64,000 nt of DNA from Metallyticus violacea (lineage: Eukaryota; Arthropoda; Insecta; Mantodea; Metallyticidae), in the NCBI GenBank assembly GCA_030762175.1, contig CM060830.1, positions 44,442,501 to 44,506,500 of the forward strand, given 5' to 3'. The notes beneath the pieces were generated by a model. The model saw nothing but the letters and a program-made list of their open reading frames with translations. It had not been told where the DNA came from and did not search any database. Below, piece after piece: positions 49,701 to 57,999 of the stretch; within the stretch, counting starts at the first letter, position 1; each line of letters begins with the position of its first letter. Made by a program: the position numbers and the translations under genes.

Positions 49701-52700
49701 AGAGTATATTATATTACTGTTAAGATTGTTGATAATAACAACAATATTTTAAATCCAATAATTTCTTGTAAATATCATTATAGATCTTTAGAACTGGATG
49801 AAATGAAATTAGTAAAACAAATGATCTTTTGATTCTGTTGAGGCTCAAAGTTTCCAGTTCTTTGGTGATGAAAGGCTCTACTGGTAATTTGTCTCAAATG
49901 AGAAGTGAAATTGGGGAGATGATAAAAGCTGTCTACTACTGTCTTTATTTTATCATCATCATTATGAAAAAATTATTATCTTTTAAAAGTTAGGATCAGT
50001 TCATCAGGCAAATTTACTCCTGTATGTAGCAAAGAAAAAATTTCCAATTCACAGCAAAATTTGCAGGCTTTGTCAAAGTATCTAACCTTCTTTCAGTCCT
50101 TTAGGATACATCTCTCAAAAGAGCAATCAATTTCAAAATATGCATTAATATTATGTGCAATGTAACATGACAGTCTTCATTAGACACATTATTGATTATA
50201 AGCATGACACTGTAAGTCAAATGGGTTACATTATGTGTTTGAGTAGCAGAGTTTGTTCAATATGCAGCTCCTATTTTTTGTGTAATGACACAGTTTTTTG
50301 GTTGAAAACAGAATTTTTTTACTATATTTGTGAATTCAGTGATTAGCACACTTAAATTTGTTCAAACCTATGAGCCATATGAAATTTCTGTCAGATTTTT
50401 TTATTTAATAGTGTTTAATGCCCATTTTACTATTGAGGTATCATAGGCGGTGGACATTGATGCTATATGGGATGAAATGATAAACTGGGAAAGGATTTTT
50501 TTAAATGAAGAAAGCAATCCAGACTTAAGTTTAGGGTACCTCCCCAGCATTTGCCATTAATGAGGACTGAGGAAAACCTGGAAAAAACCTCCATATGGGA
50601 GGATGGTGCTGATGCGAATCAATATAAGGTTGAAAGATTTTCCTTCACATTCCATTGGCAAGAAAGAAGTATGGAACTCATTGGAGTATGTTGTTTAACC
50701 TTAGAACATAAACCTTATTTAATATACTTCTACAACAAATGTTCGTAATTGTTATGAATTTTAATTATTTTATAAATTCATTGAAGTATGAATGTCAATT
50801 TATATATTTTACATGCCATTCTGTTTAGTAGCTATACACTGAAGTCAACAATAATGGTATACCAAAAACAAGCTTTCTTCTCTCAGTCACAACACTGATT
50901 TTGTGCAATTTGGGCACATTGCACTAGATGTTCATTGCAGAATTGCTAAAAAGGGTTGTCATTTGCTTCTTTTTTAATGGACTTTTGTAGCAGTTGATCC
51001 TCCTTTTGTTTGTTGATGATCTAGCAGCTTCATCTTCATGACTTTCTTTTTTCCCAATAACATAATGAATGGGGTTATGGAGCTCCATAGATATCATTGG
51101 AACAACAAGCCTTTTCTTCATTCATGGCAGCATAAGCTGTGCACTGAGTGCAATGCTGAAATTATTCCTTTTCAGAGGTTTAGCTTGTTGCAAACATGAA
51201 TTACCCAAGCTTTAGGCAAGCAATATTGAAAGTGTGTGCAGTCTTCTTTTTAGGAGTTAGTGAAAACCAATGATGTCCACACCTTTTAGAGATTTCTTCT
51301 TTGGCTGAACAATACATCGTTCATCAGGATTTCAATCAGTGAATACAAGGATGATGATGATAGGAGCCTTGGTCATTTTCTGCCCACTAATGGAATATTG
51401 CTTCCACCATTGTCCAATTGAACATTTTCGTGAAGAAATGCAATTTTGTCATTTTCACTTTCATTTAGCACAACATTGTCAATTTCAACATGGTCTGGTT
51501 CATCCTCACTAATGAATTATCAGATTCAAGATTATCAAGATATGCTTTCTTGCTCCAATTCATGAAAAAATAGTTAGTGCCTTTTTTGCAAATGCTGAAT
51601 CATTTACATTTAACTTGAACACCTGAGAAAAAAGTATAATATAATAATAATCCTTACAATAATATTTTCAAAATGTAAAGAACAAAGTTTGCAGAAAATA
51701 CAATAAAAATTTTGGTCATTTTAAACTTACCTCTTAACAGCCACAAGTTGAGTTGTTACAAATATTCATAAAAATTATATGATAATGATAAGGCACTCAA
51801 ACAAATGAATACCTATAAATGTATAATATGTAATTATTCTCTGCAAAAAAATGCAACCACAATGTTCACAAGTGATGGCCAGGAAGATACTAACCAGCTG
51901 ACAGCTGGTTTGACATTGTTGCTATGTCAGCACAATAGTGAATGCATGAGCACCGTAAAATTTATGAGCATTTGTGTTGCAGGGTTAAAAAGACAGTTTT
52001 TACTAGAGGTACAATTTATGTGCATCACATGGAGAGATAGCACCAGATATGATGGTAAGGGTCAAAGGAGGTTTTTAGGTGGGCTTTTTTAACCTAAGCA
52101 CCAGAAGGAGTGCATTTAAGAGAGGAAGGAATGAGCCAGATAATTGACAGATATATCGGGCAAACAGTTTCTGGGGCAGAGATGCACAGATGTACACACA
52201 GTTAATAATGTTTTCTCAGATGGTGAGTCCCAGATGCTGGCAGACCTATGAAAGTCATGATGGTTACTGCCATGGTATCACCTAATGGAAGCCAGGGATT
52301 CCTAAAAAGAACCTGCTAGAATAGGATCTTTCTCCAGAGCACAATCAACCATCATGCTACATATCTACCCAGCTCATTTCCTGATCCTGTAACCAGTACT
52401 ATGGAATGAAATGAAATAAAATGGGAGAGAGGAAATTTCATGGAAAAGAAACATCCATTCCAGCAATCACCCAGTTGTCATGGGGAAACCAGAAATAGCC
52501 CGGGCCAGTATGGCTGGCCTTATGAATTTTGAACCTAGGACCTTTTAATTGTGAGTCTTAAGCTCAAGTCACCCCTCAGTACATGTGGAGAAATTGCCTT
52601 TATTTTGAATTCTTTTTTTAAATCACATCATGTATAAATAACTTTAAAGTAAGCTAACTAAAGTCATAAAGTACATTATTTAGGTAATAAAATTTGACTT

Positions 52701-55700
52701 GAAACAGCCATTAACACAAATATGTTTGTAAAAAGAACCTCTATCCATAACACACAGCAAATATTTCTGCCAAACACAGAATATCTACCCATAAATGGGT
52801 TAAGTTTGGTTTTTATGCTAGTTTACACAATTTCTTGGACTATCAACTTCACTATTTACTTAGTGGCATTATTAAACTTAAGTAGGTACAGCATAAGTTC
52901 TGATATAGCAGAAGAGGATGACCATTTTTTATTTGCTTCTGTGTCTTTAATGCAATAGTGCAATGAAATTGGAAGCAATTCTGCAGAATTTGAACCAAAC
53001 TGTAACTACCCTCTATCAATGTTAATGCTTGACTAAAGACAATGAAATCTATATGGGAAACAGAATCACATAGTACTCATTTTCACAGAGGCCAACATGC
53101 CCAAGTAGATCATTAGCTTCCAGAAGACAAGCAACCACTCACATTCACATTTCTTTTCTCATTATTTACCTCAGTATGTACTGCAGTTGACTTAAGTACT
53201 TATAAAATGCCAAATTACCTGGGAAGAGAAATACAGTGGATATGCAGGACCCTTCTGGTACTTCACCAGAAAATCAGGAATGTTGTCATCATTAAAATAT
53301 GCTGGAATAGGAGCACTGGAAAAAAATAAAAGCCACCTATATACAGATACACATACCTTACAGACTACCAAAATGAAGAATTAAGATGTGAAATATGCAT
53401 TTTATTACTGACCCATAATGTATTACAGTTTAGTTTCTAAAGTCAGAAAGTTTAAACTATATTTCATATTACCTAAACTTAGATATTCATTTTTTACACT
53501 AAACTCCATTCACTTACACAAAAGTAAGACGCGTTTCGTGAGAATCTCTCCCATCTTCAGTTGCTCACTGAACCGCCATTACTCAAAACTATGGCTGGAC
53601 AAACAGATGTTCCTGTGGTGGCCTCTGTTGATTAAAGTAGGAAGTTGCTGAGCTCATCCTTAGGAGGAAACTCAAAATTCATTAGGTTTCAAGTTTCCTC
53701 TTATGGATGAGCTCAGCAACTTCCTAATTCAACCAATAGAGGCCACCACAGGAACATCCATTTGCCCAGCCATAGTTTCGAGTAACGGCGGTTCAGTGAG
53801 CAACTGAAGATGGGAGAGATTCTCCCGAAATGCGTCTTACTTTTGTGTAAGTGAATGGAGTTTAGTGCAAAAAATGAATACCTAAGTTTAGGTTATATTG
53901 CCACTCCATTGTCAACAGCTTCGTAAGTACAATATTTACATTTCATATTATTTGTCAGTTAAATCTTAGGGTTTACAATTGTTTTAGCATTACTGTAAAT
54001 GTGTTTGTGCGGTAAATTTCATTTCCAATATATTGTATTGTATTTGATCATGCAATTCTGTGTCTATAAAAGAACCAAATAGTCAAACTTAAATATATAA
54101 ATATTATTTATACAACTGAAGGTAAAAAATTACTTGCACTTTTGCCATAACACATCTTTAGGTTTGTCACACTGCTCTCTGAACATGCATGCTTAGAATT
54201 GGTACTATTGTGGTTATGAATTTTGACTTTGATCATGTTATTTTCCTTGCTTCTGTGACAGTGTAAACATGACCACTCTGCTAGTAGCGTACACCAAGAA
54301 AGAACAAAAAGCACTGATGTGATTTCTCTGTCAGAGGGTGTGTCAGGGACTCAAATTCATCCAAGGCTTTCAGCATAATACTGGGGCAGTGTTCTACTGC
54401 ACAGAAGTGCATATGAATTGATTCAGAAGTTTAAAAGTGACTGGACAAGCATGATGCACAAAGAGGGAGTAGGACACCCATCAATCTGCATTGCTAATGA
54501 GAAAATTCAGCAAGTTCAAGAAATGGTACTGGCAAACTGGAAAATTGCCGTCATTAAGTTAGCATGTTCTCTATAAATTAGCGGACATATTAAGGTCCTA
54601 TATTGGTTACTCAAATGCTACAACAACGAGTAGAATACTCACAGGGATGAAACATAAGTACATCATTATGAGTCAAAATAAAATGCCAGAGTATGGAGTG
54701 GAAACATCCAGGATCTCCAATTAAAAAGAAGTTCAAGACTCCATCTTCCATGGGAAAGATGGTGCTGACTGTTTTTGGGACTCAAAATGCCCTGCACGAT
54801 AATACAGTGCTACACACAGCCAGCCTGATATTGAAACCTTAGGTTTCAAAGTGCTGGAACACCTGCTTATAGTGCATATCTCACTCTTTATGACTATCAT
54901 CTGTTTGGAATGCTCAAAGATGCTTTATGAGTTTATCAATTACCTATGGATGATTAATGAATAAAATTAATCAAACAGTACCCATTCCCATGAAACATAA
55001 TGAAACAAAAGTGCCAATAAAACCATTTGTTAAAAATCTGCATGTCTATTTTGACTGTAATCTTAATTGACAAATTCAAACAAAAAAAATTTGTTAAAAA
55101 ATATTTTCAATATTCCATTCCTTGAAACAACTTGAGAATTTCCTCCCATTAAATATATATAAAAACCATTGTATCAACATTGGATATGCCACATTTTGAT
55201 TACTGCGACATTCTGTCAACATTTTTTATCCTATGCCTGTCTCTGACCTCTCGGTCATAAGACGACAAGCAGCCCAGTACAAAGAACAATAATCACCAAA
55301 GTTATTGTCAATAACAGGCAAAGAAAAACAGTTAAGAACAGCAGGGCAGATACTAAAGCGCCCTTCAGTCATGGATACACCAGGGTTGTGAAGAGGGCAT
55401 GCATCTGTTTCAGTCAGTCCAATTCTATACAGGTGATTCTGTGAGTATCATGACCAGTAGCATGTCTAAAGCAGGCTGCATCAACTGATCTAGGTAGAGA
55501 ACTAGGAATTCTTTCCAACTTATTCAAAAGGGCATTACACTTTTTCCCAGAAGCTTTCTCTCTATACAGACTGAAGCAATTAGATTTGATAGAGGAAGAT
55601 ATATGGCACTTTATATGCTGCAGGGGCAAAGGAGGTTCTTGTTGCCCACTCATTTCCATAAATCCTGTGGTGGCTATGCAATGTGATTCTTGAAGTTCAA

Positions 55701-56910
55701 CAACTTATTGATTTTACCCATGCAGTTCCTGGAGATATCACATTTATTGCAATTATAAGTTGTTAAGTCATAATTGCTACCTTGGAATCAACAAAAAAGA
55801 CAATATTTTTCTTATCACACTGCTCTATTTTGTCTAAGGCTAAACAAATAGAGGCTAATTCGATATCAAAGTTGTCAAAGTATGTTCCAACAGCACATGA
55901 CAATGAAAAGCCTGTAGAGTAAACTCCAACTCAAGGGTTTTTAATGGTTCATTCAGCCTAACCATTAGTATAGACATGGAGTCAATAATGAACCAGGAAA
56001 GATTCATGAATAGTAGCCAAGGTCAAGAGAAAACGTCTTGCTAATGCCAGAGACAAGGTCTAAATAATCTTTAGCAAGTTTAAAATTTTCCAATGGACAC
56101 CAGGGATCTGGAAAGGGAAGATGAGTAGAAGCAGGAAAATGAAGAGTATCAAGTAGTTCTTCTATATAAGAAAGGTAGGTTCTTTATGTTTTCAACCTCT
56201 CCTCAGCTGGCCAGTAGTGACTCAGAAAATGATCCCCTCTTCTCAAGATTGTTTCATCAAGATTCAAAGCCATTTTCCATCTATGGCCACACAAGGGCTC
56301 CAAACCACCAGATTGGTGCTCCATAGCGGCTGTTGGCATTCATCTTGTACCACCATTAACATTCTGTTAACTGACATTAACCAATCATGGGCAAAGACTA
56401 CAACATATTCACAATGCCTACGTTTGCATCAGATCATATCATTCCAGCTTTTGGATTGTTATCCTGGCATTCACTGGATGCTAGAAGAAAGTTGCACTTC
56501 CTCATTCCCCTGCATCAAGTTCTATGCATCTCAACTCCACACTATCTTCTGATCAATTGTCACTCCTTATCTTCTCATCATAATTTAACATCGAATAACA
56601 ATTCCATTCTCTCTATACTCCTACACCTACACCTAGCTTTTCTTCATCCTTCACAAATGCCATTAATCGTCTCTGGAACTCTCTGTAGTCTTGTGTCAAG
56701 AACTGTCGGTTACTATGTCAATTTGAAATATTGCTTAAAGTATATTTAATATTTAAGGTGCAATTATTTGGAGCATGCAGCATTTAACAAGTACTATACT
56801 CAAATTGTAAATGCCATTAATTGCATTGTATAGGTATTGTATATATTGTAACCCTGGTGAAATAGAACAGAAATGTTGCTTTAAAACAAACAAACAAATA
56901 AATAAATAAA

Positions 56911-56959
<49 letters not shown>

Positions 56960-57923
56960 TAAAAGTGAGGGAATTGCTGAAAAATGATTGCATGGTCAAC
57001 TGAATACCTTTTTAGGAATATGCAAACTTATGGACTGCTGGACCAAGTTCATTGAAAAGAATGGAGATTATGTAGAAAATTTGTTCAACCCCTACTTTTG
57101 TGTAATTAAATTGCAAAAATATGAGTGCATATAATTTTTTACTTTCCCTTGCTTATTTCTTTTAAAGTTAATTTTTGGAGGAAAGATTACTCTTGTTCAA
57201 ACATAACCATGAACTTAGGGGTAAACTTAAATTCAGTCATTTAGTTTGAAAGTTTATGAACATGCTTAGATTCTAAATATGAAAACCAATTTTAGGTCAT
57301 TCTACTGCAAGCTAATGCAGATTTATGCCTAACTGTCAATCATAAGGAAGCAGAGAACTCTTCAGAGTTGCTTATTTATTGTGAGGCTGAATATGATGTT
57401 TTCTTAATGGGAGTTGAAACATGGATTCTTTATTTCAAGTCCGAGACATGGAATGACATCACAAAATGTCTTTTCAGAAAAAAAAAAAGTTTAAGACAAT
57501 ACTCTCAGCAGGTAAAGCCAAGGCCACATTCTTCTGGGACTCTGAAGAAATTATTTTGATAAATATATTGCCTCATACTGAAACAATTAATTTTGAAGTA
57601 TTTGACAAAAACTTTTTGGAAGTTGAAGAAGTGGTTCTAGCGCATCCCTCCCTATAAAGATATGAGAGAAAAAAATGTAAAGCACTATTTTTTAATGTCT
57701 CTCATGAGAGAAGGCAAATGGATTTCAAAGAGTTTACTGACCTTGAGGTTTCAGAAGAAGGGAAAGAATAATTCCACAAGGCTTGAAAGGACAGTCCATC
57801 AAATGCTAGTACAGTGGAATTAAACATTGCCACCACAATATCCTCAGTATTGTCCAAGTTAAGATCTGCAAGTACAGGAGGGGACATTATGCCTCGTGAC
57901 ATGTCCCAGTAGATACTCTGAAT
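31490..57923 (-). CDS. FG-GAP/beta-propeller-like protein gene, last eight exons (5' part off window)
   Basis: Exons in order: 57923-57742, 53315-53219, 46798-46615, 42822-42697, 41124-40825, 40718-40356, 35103-34945 and 31752-31490, totalling 1674 bases (557 codons plus TAA). Every junction has AG/GT and agreeing phase. The start shows propeller-type Ca-loop repeats: PPVLADLNLDNTEDIVVAMF then PAYFNDDNIPDFLVKY, followed by MVLDGKNGAPLLDKP and GNDLILYWIADC. This is the layout of FG-GAP/integrin-alpha-like blades. A long polar linker with Gly/Ser/Asn, HDSDYEMLYGPVNVEP, and a Cys-bearing tail (YRLRLTCRCH) follow. Several N-glycosylation sequons (FNST twice, WNYS, YNNT) suggest a lumenal or extracellular side. 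It resembles an insect-conserved family, possibly FAM234/ITFG-like; I cannot name it surely. Introns are loaded with PLE, mariner and LINE copies. Confidence 0.85.
33230..34045 (+). mobile_element. DDE transposase relic
   Basis: Broken plus-strand frames read MIYPDEKWFDTHDVITSDGM, then CKGWVSNCFLLSAKI-like, then IWLHKRGYC and HVKKV..DYWKKYIEMWSK-like pieces near the end. The motif order resembles the DDE_3 group of eukaryotic transposases (DEKWF, kGWv.n.lflSaK, WL..kgi.f, H..k....yw). Many stops. Confidence 0.45.
34945..35103 (-). CDS. FG-GAP-like gene, exon
   Basis: Acceptor tttactag|GA, donor AAAG|gtaagt. It encodes TLAPPLWHSANNDSIDLIFA, then WIYPSTDAQVILAKDKDCME. Phases agree with the neighbouring exons. 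Confidence 0.88.
35393..36630 (-). mobile_element. Penelope-like element, 5'-truncated (end of RT plus GIY-YIG)
   Basis: Minus strand: the RT C-terminal half (VSPLFPFLANLFM, WYRYVDDIFAI near 36445), a one-base frameshift at about 36412, then LPFLDIKIMKCQENLKFGIY, a basic linker, another frameshift near 35960, and the endonuclease (KIYIGKTKRNIGTLLKEHF, YYFWTQNHDI, LATWEKIYIYKYKDS). It ends in a terminal repeat with a hammerhead. It is nearly identical to 61325-62115 and overlaps in content with the RT at 63700-64000. It lies in an intron of the FG-GAP-like gene. Confidence 0.9.
35448..35505 (-). ncRNA. Hammerhead ribozyme motif (PLE), stem III damaged
   Basis: Minus strand: CUGAAGA (35494-35488), stem II GGGAAC/GUUCUG (terminal pair lost), GAAA (35469-35466). 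Stem III reads ACCAGU instead of the self-complementary ACCGGU of the sister at 61386, so cleavage is probably reduced. Confidence 0.6.
37161..37306. repeat. 73-bp perfect tandem duplication
   Basis: The unit from 'tacatcattatcag' to 'cttgtacagttagt' at 37161-37233 is repeated with no visible change at 37234-37306. The unit includes the PLE end module 'aattgaaacttgtacag'. Confidence 0.95.
37195..37430 (+). mobile_element. Penelope-like terminal repeat with degenerate hammerhead
   Basis: Contains 'aaacttgtacagttagttg', then CUUAGGA-like core, a GGAC/GUCU hairpin, CAAAACAUGU, then 'ctagtaagtggagccaataa' and 'gtttgactcaagtcattca'. The order is that of the other PLE ends, on the plus strand. CUGANGA and GAAA are both altered, so the ribozyme is likely dead. 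Confidence 0.6.
38120..39215 (-). mobile_element. Penelope-like element, second coding subfamily, 5'-truncated
   Basis: Minus strand: RT end with VDDIFAIVKDRY (39158 downward), LPFLNFKIIKSNNKLGFGIY, then the GIY-YIG domain (SGIYMNNCKDCEKVYIGKTK, RLKEHWRNIKYKQIEKS, AHLWNEHYEIEKDI, SIWEKIFIKKYEHRL) to 38188. A stop codon replaces the Tyr of YVDD. The outer end has GAAACAUGUC but no CUGANGA box, so the hammerhead is degenerate. Confidence 0.88.
39290..40250 (+). mobile_element. mariner relic, nearly full coding length
   Basis: Plus strand frames, in order: MSEQEVCSSII (from about 39387), GIKAEILQRLRKQFG, a YEWYKSFTEG-like and ETVENESHQHQPQTK block, ISEITSEISIG, then the 39731-40117 frame with SKPITAWRKRGGIHSY, LRGILFIDFLYKCRT and YYCQLL. 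These follow mariner transposase order. The final PPYSPDL block is reduced to PPSYSSDL near 40195. No terminal repeats identified. Confidence 0.7.
40356..40718 (-). CDS. FG-GAP-like gene, exon (low-complexity linker)
   Basis: Acceptor ccttgcag|GA, donor GTTG|gtaagt. 120 codons rich in Gly, Asn, Gln, Ser and Pro, with GSHDSDYEMLYGPVNVEP and GRRDERTLGQITKNS. Probably a flexible segment. Confidence 0.88.
40825..41124 (-). CDS. FG-GAP-like gene, exon
   Basis: Acceptor tttacag|CC, donor CCAG|gtgagc. 99 full codons: QRKSLEYNNTVNTSAEASHY, METHPDFWDIYKGAKT, then a Gly/Arg-rich stretch and EEMIAAEFP. It carries N-glycosylation sequons. Confidence 0.88.
41398..41421. repeat. (GAG)n trinucleotide repeat
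   Basis: 'gatgaggaggaggagg...' in an intron of the FG-GAP-like gene. Confidence 0.9.
41880..42650 (+). mobile_element. mariner relic
   Basis: Plus strand pieces in order: KLLAKWVP, VTQDKRR, DEAWVHYYTPETKQQ in the overlapping frame at about 42160, GAFYANILDLLKTKICEKRP, SFSKKKVILH, FSSNEELKSSAEAFFAG. This is mariner transposase order, with frameshifts. Confidence 0.72.
42697..42822 (-). CDS. FG-GAP-like gene, exon
   Basis: Acceptor ctttatag|GA, donor TCAG|gtaagc. It encodes SSIQSQSRADLCKLRFNSTL and STKMVALSQQLEPPGVIIYS. A sequon FNST is present. Phases fit on both sides. Confidence 0.87.
43360..43740 (-). mobile_element. Possible LINE 3' remnant
   Basis: The minus strand is purine-rich, with fragments such as KELTIKSLARSN and KMFNCLVQC resembling the C-terminal tail of the LINE family seen at 45860 and 24860. 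Strongly decayed. Confidence 0.3.
44100..44702 (+). mobile_element. LINE 3' end remnant, interrupted by a PLE
   Basis: The plus strand contains HPICGNEENVQHLLFECIGM at about 44620-44680, the Cys/His cluster typical of LINE ORF2 C-termini. A PLE starts at about 44703. Similar text seems to resume after 45363 (to about 45640). Confidence 0.5.
44703..45362 (-). mobile_element. Penelope-like element, decayed, with inverted ends
   Basis: The left end 'gattgagtcaaactacacac' is found inverted near the right end (45275-45300). Between them is a hammerhead and a minus-strand GIY-YIG remnant equivalent to 35519-35900, with several frameshifts. The right edge carries 'attagcttcactgtacaaat', shared with 24365, 59140 and 63030. 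Confidence 0.8.
44755..44815 (-). ncRNA. Hammerhead ribozyme motif (PLE), all elements present
   Basis: Minus strand: stem I GUAG/CUAC directly flanking the core, CUGAAGA (44805-44799), stem II GCGAA/UUCGU, GAAA (44780-44777), self-complementary stem III ACAUGU, A17, predicted cut between 44771 and 44770. This is one of the most complete hammerheads in the window. Confidence 0.8.
45860..46560 (-). mobile_element. LINE 3' remnant
   Basis: The minus strand has KYWFRNLRLQGINIPKECMK at about 46130-46190, the same block as MKYWFRIQQLP in the 4340-5300 LINE, followed by a decayed tail. Same family, different insertion. Confidence 0.5.
46615..46798 (-). CDS. FG-GAP-like gene, exon
   Basis: Acceptor tattgcag|ACG, donor ACAG|gtaaac. 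It encodes TMVLDGKNGAPLLDKPVVDS, then GISVSIEGLGNDLILYWIAD. It looks like a propeller blade edge after the second Ca-loop-like repeat. Confidence 0.9.
47400..48130 (-). mobile_element. Jockey/CR1-type LINE, RT C-terminal half
   Basis: Minus strand: TQGSILCPLLILVFINDLPQ (RT 'qGsilGPllFl.yinDlp'), SSADDTSFIF (catalytic ADD), SKTKVIRFKESGTKEKNGN, then KIVYYGLAYSHLQYGIEIWG. A few stops lie between. The RT catalytic Asp pair is retained. Confidence 0.85.
48500..49330 (-). mobile_element. mariner relic
   Basis: Minus strand: RKLCCWVPHNFTKKQKAATM, NMSTKSPQTMKTG (position of the 'vtgDEtW' block, now lost), then after frameshifts ERKPKSGLGRL and TMEFVQESGVTLVNLPP, equivalent to the HDNA and YSPDL region of mariner transposase. 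Confidence 0.65.
48927..48974. repeat. 24-bp tandem duplication inside the mariner relic
   Basis: Two adjacent copies of 'tttgattgataaatccagtt' plus four bases. This gives an in-frame eight-residue repeat (KTGFINQI) on the minus strand. Confidence 0.9.
49610..49690 (-). mobile_element. tRNA-like SINE head or tRNA pseudogene
   Basis: The minus strand reads 'ctgttagagtgttgaattg' (A-box-like) and 'aaagttcaaatcctgcac' (B box) at tRNA spacing. No full cloverleaf can be made with confidence, so it is not called as a working tRNA. Confidence 0.4.
49700..52080. other. Intron of the FG-GAP-like gene, little recognised
   Basis: Holds a SINE family-2 fragment (50495-50640, minus). At about 50920-51600 a weakly coding-like minus-strand stretch could be an old transposon but no family could be fixed. 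Confidence 0.4.
50495..50640 (-). mobile_element. SINE family 2 fragment
   Basis: 'agtttagggtacctcccc' and 'gaggactgaggaaaacctgg' match the 3' half of the copy at 21925-22140. Confidence 0.7.
52080..52590 (-). mobile_element. Possible long SINE-like element
   Basis: The minus strand starts with 'tgacttgagcttaagactc' and 'ggtcctaggttcaaaattc' (B-box-like), followed by about 400 bp of non-coding sequence. Only one copy in the window, so the family is not confirmed. Confidence 0.3.
53219..53315 (-). CDS. FG-GAP-like gene, exon
   Basis: Acceptor ttttttccag|T, donor CCCAG|gtaatt. It encodes APIPAYFNDDNIPDFLVKYQ and ends LYFSSQ. NDDNIPD is a Ca-loop-like FG-GAP segment. The first base completes a Ser codon. 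Confidence 0.9.
53524..53575 (-). ncRNA. Hammerhead ribozyme motif (left arm of foldback)
   Basis: Minus strand: CUGAAGA (53560-53554), stem II GGGAG/CUCAC (one mismatch), GAAA (53537-53534), self-complementary stem III ACGCGU, C17. Confidence 0.68.
53796..53846 (+). ncRNA. Hammerhead ribozyme motif (right arm of foldback)
   Basis: Plus strand: CUGAAGA 53804-53810, stem II GGGAG 53812-53816 with CUCCC 53822-53826, GAAA 53827-53830, stem III AUGCGU (one change from ACGCGU), C17 at 53836. Stem II is better and stem III worse than in the other arm. Confidence 0.68.
54300..54970 (+). mobile_element. mariner-like relic
   Basis: Plus strand pieces: SDWTSMMHKEGVGHPSICIA, EKIQQVQEMVLANWKIAVIK (N-terminal HTH region), then GTQNALHDNTVLHTASLI (catalytic-Asp region) and a DYHLFGMLKDAL block at about 54890-54930. 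Frames are broken between them. Confidence 0.65.
55220..56200 (-). mobile_element. LINE RNase H and C-terminal region, decayed
   Basis: Minus strand: WCPLENFKLAKDYLDL (about 56100), SCAVGTYFDNFDIELASICL and IVFFVDSKVAIM (RNase H with catalytic-type Glu and Asp), LERIPSSLPRSVDAACFRHA and TGHDTHRI, then HLYRIGLTETDACPL. The order matches RNase-H-bearing LINEs of the jockey/I/R1 type. Confidence 0.7.
56300..56880 (+). mobile_element. LINE 3' end
   Basis: Plus strand frames give WHSLDARRKLHFLIPLHQVL and 'STPHYLLINCHSL..', as in jockey/CR1-type LINE C-termini ('RR..h.l..fhki.....P.YL'). The tail 'ttgtatatattgtaaccctg' leads directly into a microsatellite. Confidence 0.55.
56885..56960. repeat. 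Compound microsatellite (AAAC)n-(AAAT)n-(ATT)n
   Basis: 'aaacaaacaaacaaataaataaat' followed by about 16 'tta' units, at the tail of the LINE 3' end. Confidence 0.95.
57020..57085 (+). mobile_element. mariner C-terminal fragment
   Basis: Plus strand reads CWTKFIEKNGDYVEN, the mariner terminal block 'rW.kCi..nGdYvek'. It lies 5' of the central fragment at 57400, so it is a separate or shuffled copy. Confidence 0.6.
57400..57657 (+). mobile_element. mariner central fragment
   Basis: Plus strand reads GVETWILYFKSETW, KKKKFKTILSAGKAKATFFW, DSEEIILINILP, matching 'tGDEtWi..y.PetK' to 'GKvmatvFWD..Gillidflp'. A frameshift lies at the A run near 57480. Confidence 0.72.
57742..57923 (-). CDS. FG-GAP-like gene, first exon inside the window
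   Basis: Acceptor atattgcag|ATT, donor CAAG|gtcagt. It encodes IQSIYWDMSRGIMSPPVLAD and LNLDNTEDIVVAMFNSTVLA through WNYSFPSSETS. DLNLDNTED fits a propeller Ca-loop. Phase 0 at the 5' end means upstream exons exist outside the window. Confidence 0.9.
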
Positions 57924-57999
57924 CTGCAATATATAATCACACAAAATTAATGATGCAAATTTATGCAAGATATCAAGTTAAATACAAACTAACTTGATA

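Larger units (their letters stand above)
53472..53935. mobile_element. Penelope-like foldback (two inverted terminal repeats, no coding body)
   Basis: Arms of about 200 bp (53472-53680 and 53690-53892) are nearly perfect inverted copies, from 'acctaaacttagatattc' at the left to 'cctaagtttaggt' at the right. Each contains a hammerhead and a short piece of the PLE 3' coding end (compare 'gctgagctcatcc' with 30522). The end 'actccattgtcaacagcttc' matches 30320-30345 inverted. Same subfamily as 30316-30912. Confidence 0.88.

Noticed and set aside
50920..51600. Possible piggyBac-like transposase tail on the minus strand
   Set aside because: Only a vague Cys/Arg-rich similarity; no catalytic segment could be recognised.
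51805..52092. 95-codon plus-strand frame with several Cys
   Set aside because: No motif spacing of a known zinc finger and no neighbouring exon; it overlaps a repeat-like stretch.
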